A stretch of DNA of 64,000 nucleotides from Geomonas limicola (GCF_014193675.1 NZ_BLXZ01000001.1:558001-622000); one strand, 5' to 3'. Positions 53,256 through 62,174 are shown, counted from the first letter of the stretch. Notes: a model not told the origin generated them from the letters alone. Made by a program: numbers and translations.

Positions 53256-53286
53256 CGGCACGGGTAATACTACCCGTGCCGTTTTT
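53256..53286 (+). terminator. Terminator of the chemoreceptor gene
   Basis: CGGCACGGGTA and TACCCGTGCCG form a perfect 11-bp stem with a 4-base ATAC loop, followed by TTTTT. It starts 31 bases after the stop codon. Confidence 0.92.
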
Positions 53287-53386
53287 CGTGCCCGGTGCGA
53301 GGCCGGGGGGTGCAAGGCCCCGGGGCACGGCAGCTGCCGAGGCCGGGGGGGACTTGGAGCCTGCCGCAGAACCCCCGGGGCGCCTT

Positions 53387-54022
53387 CTAGTGGATGAAGT
53401 TGAAGTAGGTCTTCGGCTCCTGCTGGGGCGCCGGAACCGCACCCTTGCCGTGCTCCACCAGTTTCATGAGCCAGGCCATATTCTTCCCCAGAACCCGCAT
53501 GATCTGGGTCCCTTCGCTGTCCTGGTGCACCTCGCCGGGGCGGGTGCCGTGGATCACGTTCCAGTAGTTGGAGGTGGGGAGCAGCATCTCCGAGTAGAGC
53601 AGGTAGTTGTTGAGCTGCTGGAAGGTGGGAAGTCCCCCGGAGCGGCGCACCGCGACCAGCGCGGCACCCACCTTGTGGCGGAACAGCCCGCCGTTTGAGC
53701 CGCTCACGTAGAAGGCGCGGTCCAGAAAGGACTTCATGGTGCCGGCGATGGCCGAGTAGTAGACCGGGGAACCGAGCAGGATGCCGTCGGCCTCCTTCAT
53801 CTTCTGGATCCACTGGTTCACCTGGTCGCCGGGGAGCACGCACCGCTCGTTCCTGTTCTTGGCGCACTGGCCGCAGGCGATGCAGCCGCGTACCTCCTGG
53901 CCTCCCACCTGGAGGATCTCCGTCTCGATCCCCTCGTTAGCCAGTTCTGCCGCCACCAGGCTCAGTGCCTGGAAGGTGTTTCCGTCGGTCTTGGGACTGC
54001 CGTTGATTGCCACTACCTTCAC
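53387..54022 (-). CDS. Iron-sulfur flavoprotein / NADPH-dependent FMN reductase-like protein
   Basis: The 211-aa flavodoxin-fold protein has the FMN phosphate loop VVAINGSPKTDGNTF and the compact Cys motif CIACGQC-N7-C (CX2CX2CX7C) typical of iron-sulfur flavoproteins that coordinate a 4Fe-4S cluster near FMN. It also has GSPVYYSAIAG. The GTG start at 54022 is chosen because AGGAGG lies 8 bases upstream and it gives the family N-terminus. It is divergent from an HxlR regulator, the usual pattern for redox or electrophile-induced reductases. Confidence 0.82.
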   Translation of the reverse strand: MKVVAINGSPKTDGNTFQALSLVAAELANEGIETEILQVGGQEVRGCIACGQCAKNRNERCVLPGDQVNQWIQKMKEADGILLGSPVYYSAIAGTMKSFLDRAFYVSGSNGGLFRHKVGAALVAVRRSGGLPTFQQLNNYLLYSEMLLPTSNYWNVIHGTRPGEVHQDSEGTQIMRVLGKNMAWLMKLVEHGKGAVPAPQQEPKTYFNFIH

Positions 54023-54129
54023 GCCGATGCCCTCCTGTTCGGGGATGTGTCTCAAAGAGAGCCTTCCCTTTTGGAATAGTTTGGGCTACATTCGCTCATA
54101 CGTGCCGATCGGTCAATAACGAACTTATT

Positions 54130-54174
54130 GGTAACGTAGTATGTGTTTCAATACTGAGTACCTTTTTGGTAACT
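54130..54174. promoter_or_regulatory. Candidate HxlR operator in the divergent region
   Basis: GGTAAC occurs at 54130-54135 and 54168-54173. The dyad AGTACC-TTTTT-GGTAACT (54157-54174) is adjacent to the HxlR start. It is in the position expected for control of both divergent genes. Confidence 0.55.
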
Positions 54175-54193
54175 ATGAGAGACGGAGCAAGCT

Positions 54194-54550
54194 ATGCAGG
54201 CAAACCAATCAGTGGCAGACGTCATGACCTTCCGCGAAAGGGAGTACAAGTGCGGCATCGACATCACCCTTGCCGTGGTGGGAGGTAAGTGGAAGGCCTC
54301 CATCCTGTGGCACCTGGCCCAGGGCACCATGCGGTTCTCGGATCTGCAGCGCCAGTTCTCGGACACCACCCGCAAGATGCTCACCCAGCAGCTGCGCGAA
54401 CTGGAAGAAGACGGCCTGGTGTACCGCAAGGTGTACGCGCAGGTCCCCCCCAAGGTGGAGTACTCGCTCACCGAAAGCGGCAGGAGCATCCACCCGATCC
54501 TCGAGCAGATGTGCAGCTGGGGCAAGCAGTTTCTCAAGGAGAGTTCTTAA
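54194..54550 (+). CDS. HxlR-family transcriptional regulator
   Basis: The 118-aa winged-helix protein has the HxlR signature: an N-terminal Cys (EYKCGIDITLAVVGGKWK), LTQQLRELEEDGLVYRKVY and VEYSLTESGRSIHPIL. The conserved Cys is used by many HxlR proteins to sense electrophiles or redox state. It probably controls the divergent flavoprotein gene. Confidence 0.9.
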   Translation: MQANQSVADVMTFREREYKCGIDITLAVVGGKWKASILWHLAQGTMRFSDLQRQFSDTTRKMLTQQLRELEEDGLVYRKVYAQVPPKVEYSLTESGRSIHPILEQMCSWGKQFLKESS

Positions 54551-54645
54551 GACAGTGAGGGAGGTTTCAGGTACTTCTTGAAGCTGTAGCGCAAGGGTCT
54601 GTCATAGGCGTCCCGGTCGCTCTATCCTGTGTCACATGCAGCCGC

Positions 54646-54674
54646 TTGACACTCTCTTCATCTCGGCTTATAAA
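54646..54674 (+). promoter_or_regulatory. Sigma-70 promoter of the 42-aa protein gene
   Basis: TTGACA, a 17-bp spacer and TATAAA are an almost ideal promoter. Transcription would start near 54682, about 95 nt before the GTG start. Confidence 0.8.
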
Positions 54675-54680
54675 AGACCT

Positions 54681-54770
54681 CTCAAGTTTGTCGGTTGAAC
54701 GCCGATAGTACCGGAAGGGTGCGAACACAGCCCGCATGAAGAGCGAAGATGTCATTTCTGCTTGAGGAGG
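54681..54770 (+). promoter_or_regulatory. Structured leader with possible RBS-sequestering stem
   Basis: CTCAAG at 54681-54686 is complementary to CTTGAG at 54761-54766, which runs into the RBS GAGGAGG. The intervening leader has other GC pairing. A closed form would hide the ribosome site of the small ORF. No known riboswitch motif is evident. Confidence 0.4.
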
Positions 54771-54777
54771 GATTACC

Positions 54778-54906
54778 GTGCAAAGCCTGACCGAGATGCT
54801 TCCCAATACGACCCCGGCCAAACCGACAACGACTGTTCCCAATGAACTGATTATCACCGATCCGAAACTCAGACTCAGCCTGCTGGCCCAGATCGTCTCG
54901 AAATAA
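54778..54906 (+). CDS. Small 42-residue protein
   Basis: GTG start with the strong RBS GAGGAGGG 7 bases upstream, codons in frame to TAA at 54904. The product is a Thr/Pro-rich N-terminal half (MLPNTTPAKPTTTVPNE) and a C-terminal amphipathic half (DPKLRLSLLAQIVSK). No family recognised. It has its own consensus promoter and precedes the L,D-transpeptidase gene by 111 bp. Confidence 0.6.
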   Translation: MQSLTEMLPNTTPAKPTTTVPNELIITDPKLRLSLLAQIVSK

Positions 54907-55017
54907 CGGGAACAGCCGGCCGATCAAAGAGAGGATCGTCTCTCTGTGCCGTGCGCTCCGCTTCACCCACCCGCGCTGGTAAACGGACCACTACATCCAC
55001 ACGGGAAGCGAAGCACG

Positions 55018-56664
55018 ATGCGCCTCATCGTTTTAAGCGTACTTATCCTCCTCCTCGGCACCACCCCCGCCCGCTCCGCCTCGCGCTCCGAGGCGCTCAT
55101 CATCCTCAACAACCTGATGGAAGAAGGTGCGTCCACCCGGCATCCGGAAAGCTTCAAGGTGCTCATCGAGACCTATTTCGCCGGGGTGAAGTGCCTCGAG
55201 GAGAAGCAGCCCGAGCTGGCCGCCAAGTACTTCGCGCTCGTGGAGAAGTACGGCAAGATCCTGGCACCCTACTTCCTCACCCTGCAACCCGGCCAGCAGT
55301 TGATCACCCCGTCGCGGAACAAGGCCAAGCCGGTGCCGGCAGCACCGCTTCCAATCCCGGGCCCGGCCTCTCCCCAGGCGGTGCGCAGCCAGGAGGCGCA
55401 GCTCTCCGCCCTCGGGCCGCAGCCGGCGCTTACCGGTACGGGGACCGGCGCCGCCACAGCCGCCCCGGAAGCTCACCTCCCCCCCGTCGTGCCGCCTAAG
55501 CCCGCCGGTTCGCCCGTTTCCACGGCACGGCCGGCTGCCGCCACTACACCGTCCCCGGTAGCTGCAGCTGAACCCGCCGCCACTAAACCGCCCCAGCTAC
55601 CCGCACCAGGGCCTGCCGCCAGCTCCCCCTTGCACCCGATCGCGGTCGTCCCCCCCCTCGCCCCGTCACGCGGTCCGCTCCCTGCGGCGCCTGCACCCCT
55701 TCCCGCAAACGCCGCGACAGCCGTGCCGGACGTGGAGCAGCAGGTGCGCGCGGAGAGCCCTGAGGAGGACGGGGAGGACGAACTGGTCGAGGACGCCCCG
55801 ACCGAGAGCGCCGGCCAGGAGGGTTCCCGGCCGGAACCCCAGCTCTTGGGGAGGGTCCTGGGGGGCGAGACGCTCTACCGGGTGCGCCCCAACGACACGC
55901 TCTTAAAGATCGCCGCGCGCTTCAAGATCAAGGCGCCCCTCTTGGCGCGCCTGAACCGGCTCACCCTTACCTCCCTGTTGCGCGAGGGTCAGACACTCCG
56001 CATCGTGAACCGGCGCATCGTCCCCTCCCCCCTGGACCAGGGGCTGGTCATCAACATCGCCGACTGCACCCTGTACTGCTTCAAGGACGGCAAGCTGACC
56101 CGGACGGTCCCCATCGCGGTGGGGCGGGCCGAGTTGAAGCAGAACCGCTCCTGGCAGACGCCACTGGGGAGCTTCACGGTGGTGGACAAGGTGAAAAACC
56201 CGAGCTGGCGCGTCCCCATCTCCATTCAAAAGGAGATGGAGCAACAGGGCAAGGAGGTGAAGGCCCTGGTCCCACCCGGCCCCGAGAACCCGCTCGGCAA
56301 GTACGCCCTGCGCACCTCGCTCCCCGGGATCCTGATCCACGGCACCAACCGCCCTTCCTCAATCTCGAGCTACTCGAGCCACGGCTGCATCAGGGTGTCC
56401 CCGGCCAACATCGAGCTCCTCTACAACGAGGTGCCGGTGAACACGGCGGGGAAGATCGTCTACCGGCCGGTCAAGGTGGCCGTGAGCGAGGGGAAGACCT
56501 ACCTCGAGGTGCACAAGGATATCTACGGCAAGCTCGAGGACCTGGAGCGGGAAGCCCGCAACCTCCTCGCGGCGGCCGGGAGTACCCCCATCGACTGGCG
56601 CAAGGTGCGCCGGATGGTGCAGGAGCAGACGGGGGTTGCCGAAGAGGTGACCCGGGTCCGCTGA
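55018..56664 (+). CDS. L,D-transpeptidase with LysM domain
   Basis: The 548-aa protein has a signal peptide (VLSVLILLLGTTPARS), an N-terminal helical region, a long Ala/Pro-rich linker (about 110-260), a LysM domain (YRVRPNDTLLKIAARF..., about 283-335) and a YkuD catalytic domain (about 345-485) with ILIHGTNRP and SYSSHGCIRVS; catalytic Cys is near 455. It would form 3-3 cross-links in peptidoglycan or attach proteins to it in the periplasm. The start at 55018 is the ATG directly before the signal peptide. Confidence 0.92.
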   Translation: MRLIVLSVLILLLGTTPARSASRSEALIILNNLMEEGASTRHPESFKVLIETYFAGVKCLEEKQPELAAKYFALVEKYGKILAPYFLTLQPGQQLITPSRNKAKPVPAAPLPIPGPASPQAVRSQEAQLSALGPQPALTGTGTGAATAAPEAHLPPVVPPKPAGSPVSTARPAAATTPSPVAAAEPAATKPPQLPAPGPAASSPLHPIAVVPPLAPSRGPLPAAPAPLPANAATAVPDVEQQVRAESPEEDGEDELVEDAPTESAGQEGSRPEPQLLGRVLGGETLYRVRPNDTLLKIAARFKIKAPLLARLNRLTLTSLLREGQTLRIVNRRIVPSPLDQGLVINIADCTLYCFKDGKLTRTVPIAVGRAELKQNRSWQTPLGSFTVVDKVKNPSWRVPISIQKEMEQQGKEVKALVPPGPENPLGKYALRTSLPGILIHGTNRPSSISSYSSHGCIRVSPANIELLYNEVPVNTAGKIVYRPVKVAVSEGKTYLEVHKDIYGKLEDLEREARNLLAAAGSTPIDWRKVRRMVQEQTGVAEEVTRVR

Positions 56665-56689
56665 CGCTCCCTGGCTGCGCGCCCCGGGG

Positions 56690-56947
56690 CTAGTGCGTAA
56701 GCCTCCCCCACCCGGTCCGGTAGCGGAAGACGGCCAGGGCGAAGGCGTTGGGATCCCCCATGTGGGAGGAGCGCCACGCCTCATCCAGCCGGTGCTCACG
56801 CGCAAAGTCCGTCCAGAACTCCTGCCTCTCGCACCAGTCCGCCAGCTCCCTGAACCCGTCGGGTGAGAGCACGTCCAGATCCGACAGCGCGGTGAGGCTC
56901 ACGAAAAATTCGTTGATGACCGATCGGGTTATCTGCATGTTCTTCAT
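56690..56947 (-). CDS. Hypothetical protein at the end of the efflux operon
   Basis: The 85-aa protein (MKNMQITRSVINEFFVSL...) has no recognised motif; it is helical, with a Trp-rich middle (ADWCERQEFWTDF). The start at 56947 follows GAGGG. It is about 100 bp downstream of emrB in the same direction and may be the last gene of that operon. Confidence 0.55.
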   Translation of the reverse strand: MKNMQITRSVINEFFVSLTALSDLDVLSPDGFRELADWCERQEFWTDFAREHRLDEAWRSSHMGDPNAFALAVFRYRTGWGRLTH

Positions 56948-57046
56948 CCTTTCCCTCGTTTTCGGGCGCCGCGGCACCCGTCCCTGCCAGCGTCACTCCT
57001 CCCGCAGGCCCCCAGCCGGGACGCGCCACCGGCACCTCACTACCGC

Positions 57047-58597
57047 CTAGTGCCCCACCACCGCTTGAGCCCCCGGCCTGGGACGCTTGATCAGCACCAG
57101 GAAGGGGATCACCGCGAGGAAGGCGAAGCCGAGCATCCAGAAGACCCGGTTGAAGGTCAAGAGCGCCGCCTGCTGCTGCACCATCCGGTAGATGCTGGCA
57201 ACCCCCATCTTGCCGGCGAGCTCGGACTCGATACCGCGCCCGATGAAGGCCTGGGTGAGCCCGGACAGGGTCTGCTGGAACTGCAGGCTGAAATTGTTGA
57301 CCTGTGCTGACAACGTGTTCTGGTTGAACTGGTTGACACGGGCCAGCATGGTCGAGGTGGCCGCGATCCCCACGCTGCCGCCGATGTTGCGCAACAGGCT
57401 GAACAGACCGCTGGCATCCCCCATCTGCTCGGGGCTCATCTTGCTCAGGGTGAGCGTGGTGAGCGGCACGAAGATGAGGGCGAGCCCCACCCCCGCCACC
57501 AGGCGCGGCCAGAGGAAATCGTCGTAGGAGACCCCCAGGGAAAAGCGCTGCCACAGGAACATGGACCACGCCGAGACCACGAGCCCGGCCAGCACGATCT
57601 TGCGCCCGTCGTACCTGCTGACCGCGAGTCCCACAAAGGGCATCAGCACCAGGGTGGCCACCCCGCCCGGGACCATCACCATCCCGGCGCGGGTCGCCGT
57701 GTAGCCCAGGAGGGACTGCAGGAACTGGGGGATCAGCATGAGCGAGCCGTACAGGCCAAAGCCCACCATGAACATGACCAGGTTCCCCGCCGAGAACTCC
57801 AGGTTCTTGAAGAGCCTCAGGTTCACCACCGGATGCGGGTGCCTAAGTTCCACCAGCACCAGCAGCACCAGGGAGACCAGCGTCACCACGCTGCAGGCCA
57901 CGATGAAGGGGGAGCTGAACCAGTCGTCCTGCTGCCCCTTGTCGAGGACGATCTGCAGCGCCCCGATACCGAGCACCAGCAGGCTAAGCCCCCAGTAGTC
58001 CACCTTTTCCTTCAGTTTTCGCGCGTACACCGGATCGGAGATCACGCTCCCCACCATGATGAGGGCCATGAGCCCCACCGGGAGGTTGATGTAGAAGATC
58101 CAGCGCCAGCTCAGGTTGTCGGTGATCCACCCGCCCAGGGCCGGACCGATGATCGGCCCGAACATCACCCCCACGCCGAAGATGGCGTTCGCCATCCCCT
58201 GTTCCGCCGCCGGGAAGCTCTCCAACAGGATCGCCTGGCTCATCGGGATGAGCGCTCCCCCCGCCGCACCCTGCAGGATCCGGAAGACGATCAGGGCGGC
58301 CAGGGTCGGGGCCGCGCCGCAGAGAAAGGACGACAGGGTGAAGAGCGTGATGCAGGTCATCAGGAAGCGCTTCCTGCCGAAGCGGCGCGCCAGCCATCCG
58401 GTCATCGGGAGCACCACGGCGTTACTGACCATGTACGAGGTGAGCACCCAGGTCGCCTCGTCGGTCCCGGCGTTCAGGCTCCCCTGGATGCTGGTGAGCG
58501 CCACGTTGGCTACCGAGGTGTCGATCACCTCCATGAGCGCCGGCAGCATGACCGCCAGCGCGATGATCCACTTGTTGGTTGGAGTTGCCTGTTCCAT
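57047..58597 (-). CDS. emrB: MFS multidrug efflux transporter, EmrB/QacA type
   Basis: The 516-aa protein has 14 predicted membrane helices, the DHA2 motif A (GWLARRFGRKRFL), and motif C-like GVMFGPIIGPALGG. It exports hydrophobic toxic compounds by proton antiport in a tripartite complex with the EmrA-type adaptor and TolC-type channel encoded directly upstream. Confidence 0.92.
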   Translation of the reverse strand: MEQATPTNKWIIALAVMLPALMEVIDTSVANVALTSIQGSLNAGTDEATWVLTSYMVSNAVVLPMTGWLARRFGRKRFLMTCITLFTLSSFLCGAAPTLAALIVFRILQGAAGGALIPMSQAILLESFPAAEQGMANAIFGVGVMFGPIIGPALGGWITDNLSWRWIFYINLPVGLMALIMVGSVISDPVYARKLKEKVDYWGLSLLVLGIGALQIVLDKGQQDDWFSSPFIVACSVVTLVSLVLLVLVELRHPHPVVNLRLFKNLEFSAGNLVMFMVGFGLYGSLMLIPQFLQSLLGYTATRAGMVMVPGGVATLVLMPFVGLAVSRYDGRKIVLAGLVVSAWSMFLWQRFSLGVSYDDFLWPRLVAGVGLALIFVPLTTLTLSKMSPEQMGDASGLFSLLRNIGGSVGIAATSTMLARVNQFNQNTLSAQVNNFSLQFQQTLSGLTQAFIGRGIESELAGKMGVASIYRMVQQQAALLTFNRVFWMLGFAFLAVIPFLVLIKRPRPGAQAVVGH

Positions 58598-58620
58598 TGA
58601 AAACCTCGTGTCCCGGCGCC

Positions 58621-59727
58621 TCAGGAGAGGTGCAAGAGATCCCTGATGATCGTCTGGTTGGAGCGCGGCACCTGGATGCTGGGGACCACACTCATGCCGA
58701 CCCGCAACAGGTGCTCGGGATCGCTCGAGCGGTCGATGACGATCTTCACCGGCACGCGCTGCACCACCTTCACGTAGTTACCGGTGGCGTTCTCCGGCGG
58801 CAGCAGCGAGAAGGCGGCCCCGGTACCCGACATGATGCTCGCCACCGTGCCGCTGAAGGTGCGCCCCGGGTAGGCGTCCACCCGGATCGCCACCTTCTGC
58901 CCCGGGCGCACCTGCCCCAGCTGGCTCTCCTTCAGGTTTGCCGTGATCCAGGCCTCGGAGAGCGGCACCACGGCCAAAAGCGCCTGGCCCGCCTGCACCC
59001 GGTTCCCCACCTCGACCGACTTGCGGGTCACGTAGCCGTCGGCCGGCGCGTAGATCTTCGTGTAGGAGAGGTTCAGCTCCTCTTCCTGGACCTGGGCCTG
59101 GTGCTTCGCCTCGCGCGCCCCCTGGCGTCCGGTCCCGGCGAGCCCCAGCGCCGCCTGGGCCTTTTTCAGACGCTGCTCGGCCTCGCGCACCTGTGCCTCG
59201 GCGACCTTCAGGTCGGTCGTGCGCCGGTCCAGTTGATCGCGCGGCATCACCTCGCGCTCCACCAGCGCGCTGGCCCGCTTCACGTCGAGCTCCGCCTGGG
59301 CCAGTTGCGCCCGGGTGCGCTGCACCTCGGCCCTGGCCGCCTCCACCTGGGCCAGGTCGCCCGAGGTGTCGTTCCTCGCGATGTCGAGCCCGGCCCGCGC
59401 ATCGGCGAGGCGCACCGCAAAGTCGCGCTCGTCCAGGGTGACCAGGACGTCCCCCTTGTGCACGAACTGGTTGTCCTCCACCAGCACCCGGACCACCGTC
59501 CCCGGCACCCTGCTGGCCACCGAGTGGATGCGCGACTCGATGAAGGCGTTGTCGGTCTCCACCACCTTCTGCCCCTCCAGCCAGTACCAGCCGCTGCCGG
59601 CGACAAGCGCGAGGACCGCGACGCCCCCCATAATCCGGGTAAGCCACGCTCTGCCGGTGCGCGCCACAGCTACCTCCTTTTCTGCTACCTCCTGCTCGAC
59701 TGCCTCGAGTACCTCTTCCATGGTCAT
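58621..59727 (-). CDS. emrA: EmrA-type membrane fusion protein
   Basis: The 368-aa periplasmic adaptor has one N-terminal membrane helix (about 34-52), a biotinyl-lipoyl motif (RVPGTVVRVLVEDNQFVHKGD), a long coiled-coil hairpin (about 120-215) and a beta-barrel (VRPGQKVAIRVDAYPGRTF). It ends 24 bp before emrB. It connects EmrB to the outer-membrane channel. Confidence 0.92.
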   Translation of the reverse strand: MTMEEVLEAVEQEVAEKEVAVARTGRAWLTRIMGGVAVLALVAGSGWYWLEGQKVVETDNAFIESRIHSVASRVPGTVVRVLVEDNQFVHKGDVLVTLDERDFAVRLADARAGLDIARNDTSGDLAQVEAARAEVQRTRAQLAQAELDVKRASALVEREVMPRDQLDRRTTDLKVAEAQVREAEQRLKKAQAALGLAGTGRQGAREAKHQAQVQEEELNLSYTKIYAPADGYVTRKSVEVGNRVQAGQALLAVVPLSEAWITANLKESQLGQVRPGQKVAIRVDAYPGRTFSGTVASIMSGTGAAFSLLPPENATGNYVKVVQRVPVKIVIDRSSDPEHLLRVGMSVVPSIQVPRSNQTIIRDLLHLS

Positions 59728-59783
59728 CTCCTCCTCTGGTTACCTGTCGTTTCCGAACGCATATGGCGTCGCTCTTTCCGCCC

Positions 59784-61046
59784 CTACAGCACCCCCAGCG
59801 CCTTCTGGACCCTCGCCTGGGCCACCCGGGCGTCAAAACTCGCCTGGAAGAAGTCGCTTCTGGCCTGGGTCAGCAGGGTCTGGGCGTCGATCACGTCCGT
59901 GGAGGTCCCCATCTGTTCCTCGTAGCGCCCGCGGTTCAGGCGCAGGTTCTCCTCGGCCTGCCCCACGGCCTTCTCGCAGGTCCCGATACGCTCCAGGGCC
60001 ACCTTCAGGTCGTTGTGCGCGGTCTGGTACTCCAACTGCGCCTCCTGTTCAACCTGGCGCAGCCTCTCCTCGCCGCGGGAGCGGGACTCCACCGCCTGGC
60101 GCAGCCGGGCGCTCGTGGCGAAACCGTCGAACAGGTTGAAGCGCACCCCCACCGTGGCTGCCATGATCACCGGCTCCTTCAGGTAGCGGTTCTGGGTGTA
60201 GTCGGCGCCGACGTGCAGGTAGAACTCGGGCCGCAAGCCGCTTGCCTGTTCGTTCACCGCGGCGCTCGCCGCCGTAAGTTCCAAGCGTGCCGCCAGCACG
60301 TCGGGGCGCACGGCGAGCTCGTCTTTTGCGGCCGGTACCGCTTGGGCCGGGGGCTGATCTTCCAGGGTGCCGCGCCCGCTGTCCTGACGACCGGTCAGGT
60401 GGTTCAAGAGCAGCCAGCCGTTTTCGAGCCGGCGCGCGATGTCCAGGCGCCGCTGTTTCGAGTTGGCGAGCTTCACCTCGGCCTGCAGCACGTCGTTGCG
60501 GGTCACCACCCCCTGGCTGTACTTGCTGGTGGCGTCCTTTAAATGCCCCTCCATCTGGTGCACCTCCTCGTCCGCCGCGGCCAGGAACTTCTCGTTTTCC
60601 AGGATCCCGTAGAAAGCCTGGACCACCTGGAGAAACACCTCCTGCTCCTGGCTGCGGTACCCCTGGCGGGTCGCCTCGCTCACGGCCCGGGCCTGCTCCA
60701 GCCGCGAGGCGGTGCGCCCGAAGTCGTAGAGGCTCTGCTCGACCGAGAGCGAGAAGAAACCGTAGTCGGCTTGCTGGGTCGGGGCGGAAAAGCCCCCCAC
60801 CGACATCCCCTGGGCGTCAAGCTGCGCGGTGTAGCCGCCGCTCGCGTCGACGCGCGGCAGGTACCCACTCGCCGCGATCCGCTCGTTCTGGGCGGCCACC
60901 CGGCTCTCCAGGGAGGCGGTCTTCAGCGCCTGGTTGTTGCGGGCGGCACTTTTCAGGCACTCTCCCAGGGTCAGGTTCTCGGCGGCGGCCGAGGTGGTCA
61001 GTGCCGCCAGCAGGAGTGCCGCGGCTGTCACGGTGATCATCTTCAT
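59784..61046 (-). CDS. TolC-family outer membrane efflux protein
   Basis: The 420-aa protein has a signal peptide (VTAAALLLAALTTSAAA) and the two TolC/OEP repeats, with LTLGECLKSAARNNQALKT at the mature N-terminus. The start at 61046 follows GAAGGGG. It is the exit duct for the EmrA-EmrB pump. Confidence 0.92.
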   Translation of the reverse strand: MKMITVTAAALLLAALTTSAAAENLTLGECLKSAARNNQALKTASLESRVAAQNERIAASGYLPRVDASGGYTAQLDAQGMSVGGFSAPTQQADYGFFSLSVEQSLYDFGRTASRLEQARAVSEATRQGYRSQEQEVFLQVVQAFYGILENEKFLAAADEEVHQMEGHLKDATSKYSQGVVTRNDVLQAEVKLANSKQRRLDIARRLENGWLLLNHLTGRQDSGRGTLEDQPPAQAVPAAKDELAVRPDVLAARLELTAASAAVNEQASGLRPEFYLHVGADYTQNRYLKEPVIMAATVGVRFNLFDGFATSARLRQAVESRSRGEERLRQVEQEAQLEYQTAHNDLKVALERIGTCEKAVGQAEENLRLNRGRYEEQMGTSTDVIDAQTLLTQARSDFFQASFDARVAQARVQKALGVL

Positions 61047-61113
61047 CGTTATCCCCTTCAATTGCGTGCTCAGGTCCAGGGCCCCGCACCGGTACCAGCC
61101 GGTTCGGGCGCCC

Positions 61114-61212
61114 CTATTCGTCGTTGGAATTTCGGTCGCCGCGGTAGCAAAAGGCAACCAGGGCGACCAGCACCCAGACCGCCAGGGTGGCCGCCACGAT
61201 AAATTTCATCAT
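61114..61212 (-). CDS. 32-residue single-helix membrane micropeptide
   Basis: ATG ATG start following GGGGAAGAGG, then a short open frame ending TAG at 61114. The product has one hydrophobic helix (FIVAATLAVWVLVALVAFCY) and a charged tail (RGDRNSNDE). It lies between the azoreductase and tolC genes in the same direction. Such micropeptides can regulate or stabilise transporters, which would fit its place in the efflux operon. Confidence 0.7.
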   Translation of the reverse strand: MMKFIVAATLAVWVLVALVAFCYRGDRNSNDE

Positions 61213-61245
61213 CCTCTTCCCCTTTCCCGTTCGACCTTGTGCAGC

Positions 61246-61878
61246 CTAGAAGAGCTGCGCCAGGCCGATGAGCCGGGTGCGCTCTTCCTCGTGCACCCAA
61301 CCCTGGACGGAAGCGGGGTCGTCCCCGCCTTCCAGAAGCACCGTGGTCTGCCGGGTCACCCCCAGGAAATTCAATAACGAGCTCAGGTACCCGGCACCCA
61401 GGTCGCGCTCACTGGCAAAGCGGTGCGACGCCAGCGCGTGCAGGTGCAGCGATTTCTTCTGCGCGCTGTGCAGCATCCCTTCAGCGCCGAGCTCCGTGAT
61501 CCGATAGGTCTTCTCGACCTCGCAGATCGCATCGATGTAGTACTTGAACTCAGCCGGGAAGAAGAGATTCCAGCTCGGTGTCACGAAGACGTACTTGTCG
61601 CAGGCGATGAACTGGTCGGCGAGCCACCAGATGCGCCGCATCTTGCGCTGTTCCTCCGGGCTCAACTGGGGAAGTCTCGCCCCCTGGGCCAGCTTCTCGC
61701 GGGCGGAGATCACGTCCGCATCGATGTGCTGGATGTTGTCGCGGAACAGGTCGAGGGAGTAGACCTGGTCGCGCGGGTTCCAGCGCAGGTACTCGTCCAG
61801 GAACTGGGCGCCCAGGGTCAGGCAGCGCGAGCGCTCGACGGGGTTCAGGTTGCAGGATATGTAGAGCAGGTTCGCCAT
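61246..61878 (-). CDS. FMN-dependent NAD(P)H:quinone/azo reductase (AcpD-type)
   Basis: The 210-aa flavodoxin-fold protein has the family pattern VFVTPSWNLFFPAEFKYYIDAI and the opening LLYISCNLNPVERSRCLTLG. It would reduce quinones, azo or nitro compounds with NAD(P)H. It is the first gene of the operon that continues with the micropeptide, TolC, EmrA and EmrB, behind a sigma-54 promoter. This suggests a joined detoxify-and-export response. Confidence 0.85.
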   Translation of the reverse strand: MANLLYISCNLNPVERSRCLTLGAQFLDEYLRWNPRDQVYSLDLFRDNIQHIDADVISAREKLAQGARLPQLSPEEQRKMRRIWWLADQFIACDKYVFVTPSWNLFFPAEFKYYIDAICEVEKTYRITELGAEGMLHSAQKKSLHLHALASHRFASERDLGAGYLSSLLNFLGVTRQTTVLLEGGDDPASVQGWVHEEERTRLIGLAQLF

Positions 61879-61913
61879 GGCGGTCTCCTTGTGGTGAGCA
61901 ACGCACTCCCCAT

Positions 61914-61929
61914 TGCCAGGGGCGTGCCA
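61914..61929 (-). promoter_or_regulatory. Sigma-54 promoter of the azoreductase-efflux operon
   Basis: On the minus strand the sequence reads TGGCAC-N5-TGGCA, one mismatch from the -24/-12 consensus. The start of transcription would be about 25 bases before the azoreductase ATG. A sigma-54 activator is encoded divergently. Confidence 0.75.
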
Positions 61930-61978
61930 GCGTCAAGGTTCACGTGGTTTCAGTCACTTACGCAAGACCCGCACGAAC

Positions 61979-62049
61979 AAATCACAACATGTCACAATTT
62001 ATGTTGTGGTATGTTGTGATTTGCGGCTATATTGCGGCATATTGTGATT
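61979..62049. promoter_or_regulatory. Enhancer cluster of TTGTGAT repeats
   Basis: A 12-bp inverted repeat (AAATCACAACAT at 61979-61990 and ATGTTGTGATTT at 62011-62022) encloses another ATGTTGTG (62001-62008) and a TCACAAT. A further ATATTGTGATT lies at 62039-62049. The cluster is 50-120 bp upstream of the -24 element of the efflux operon and about 125-195 bp before the activator gene, ideal for enhancer binding and autoregulation. Confidence 0.7.
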
Positions 62050-62174
62050 GCCCGGCAGCGGGCGTGGCTTGGGGAGCGCGGGAAGGTACGGTTTCGGCCG
62101 GTGCGTGGGGAAAACTGTAGGGAAATCGTGAGTTTTTTGCGAATGCGGAGCCGGAGTGCCGGCACGGGAGGAGA

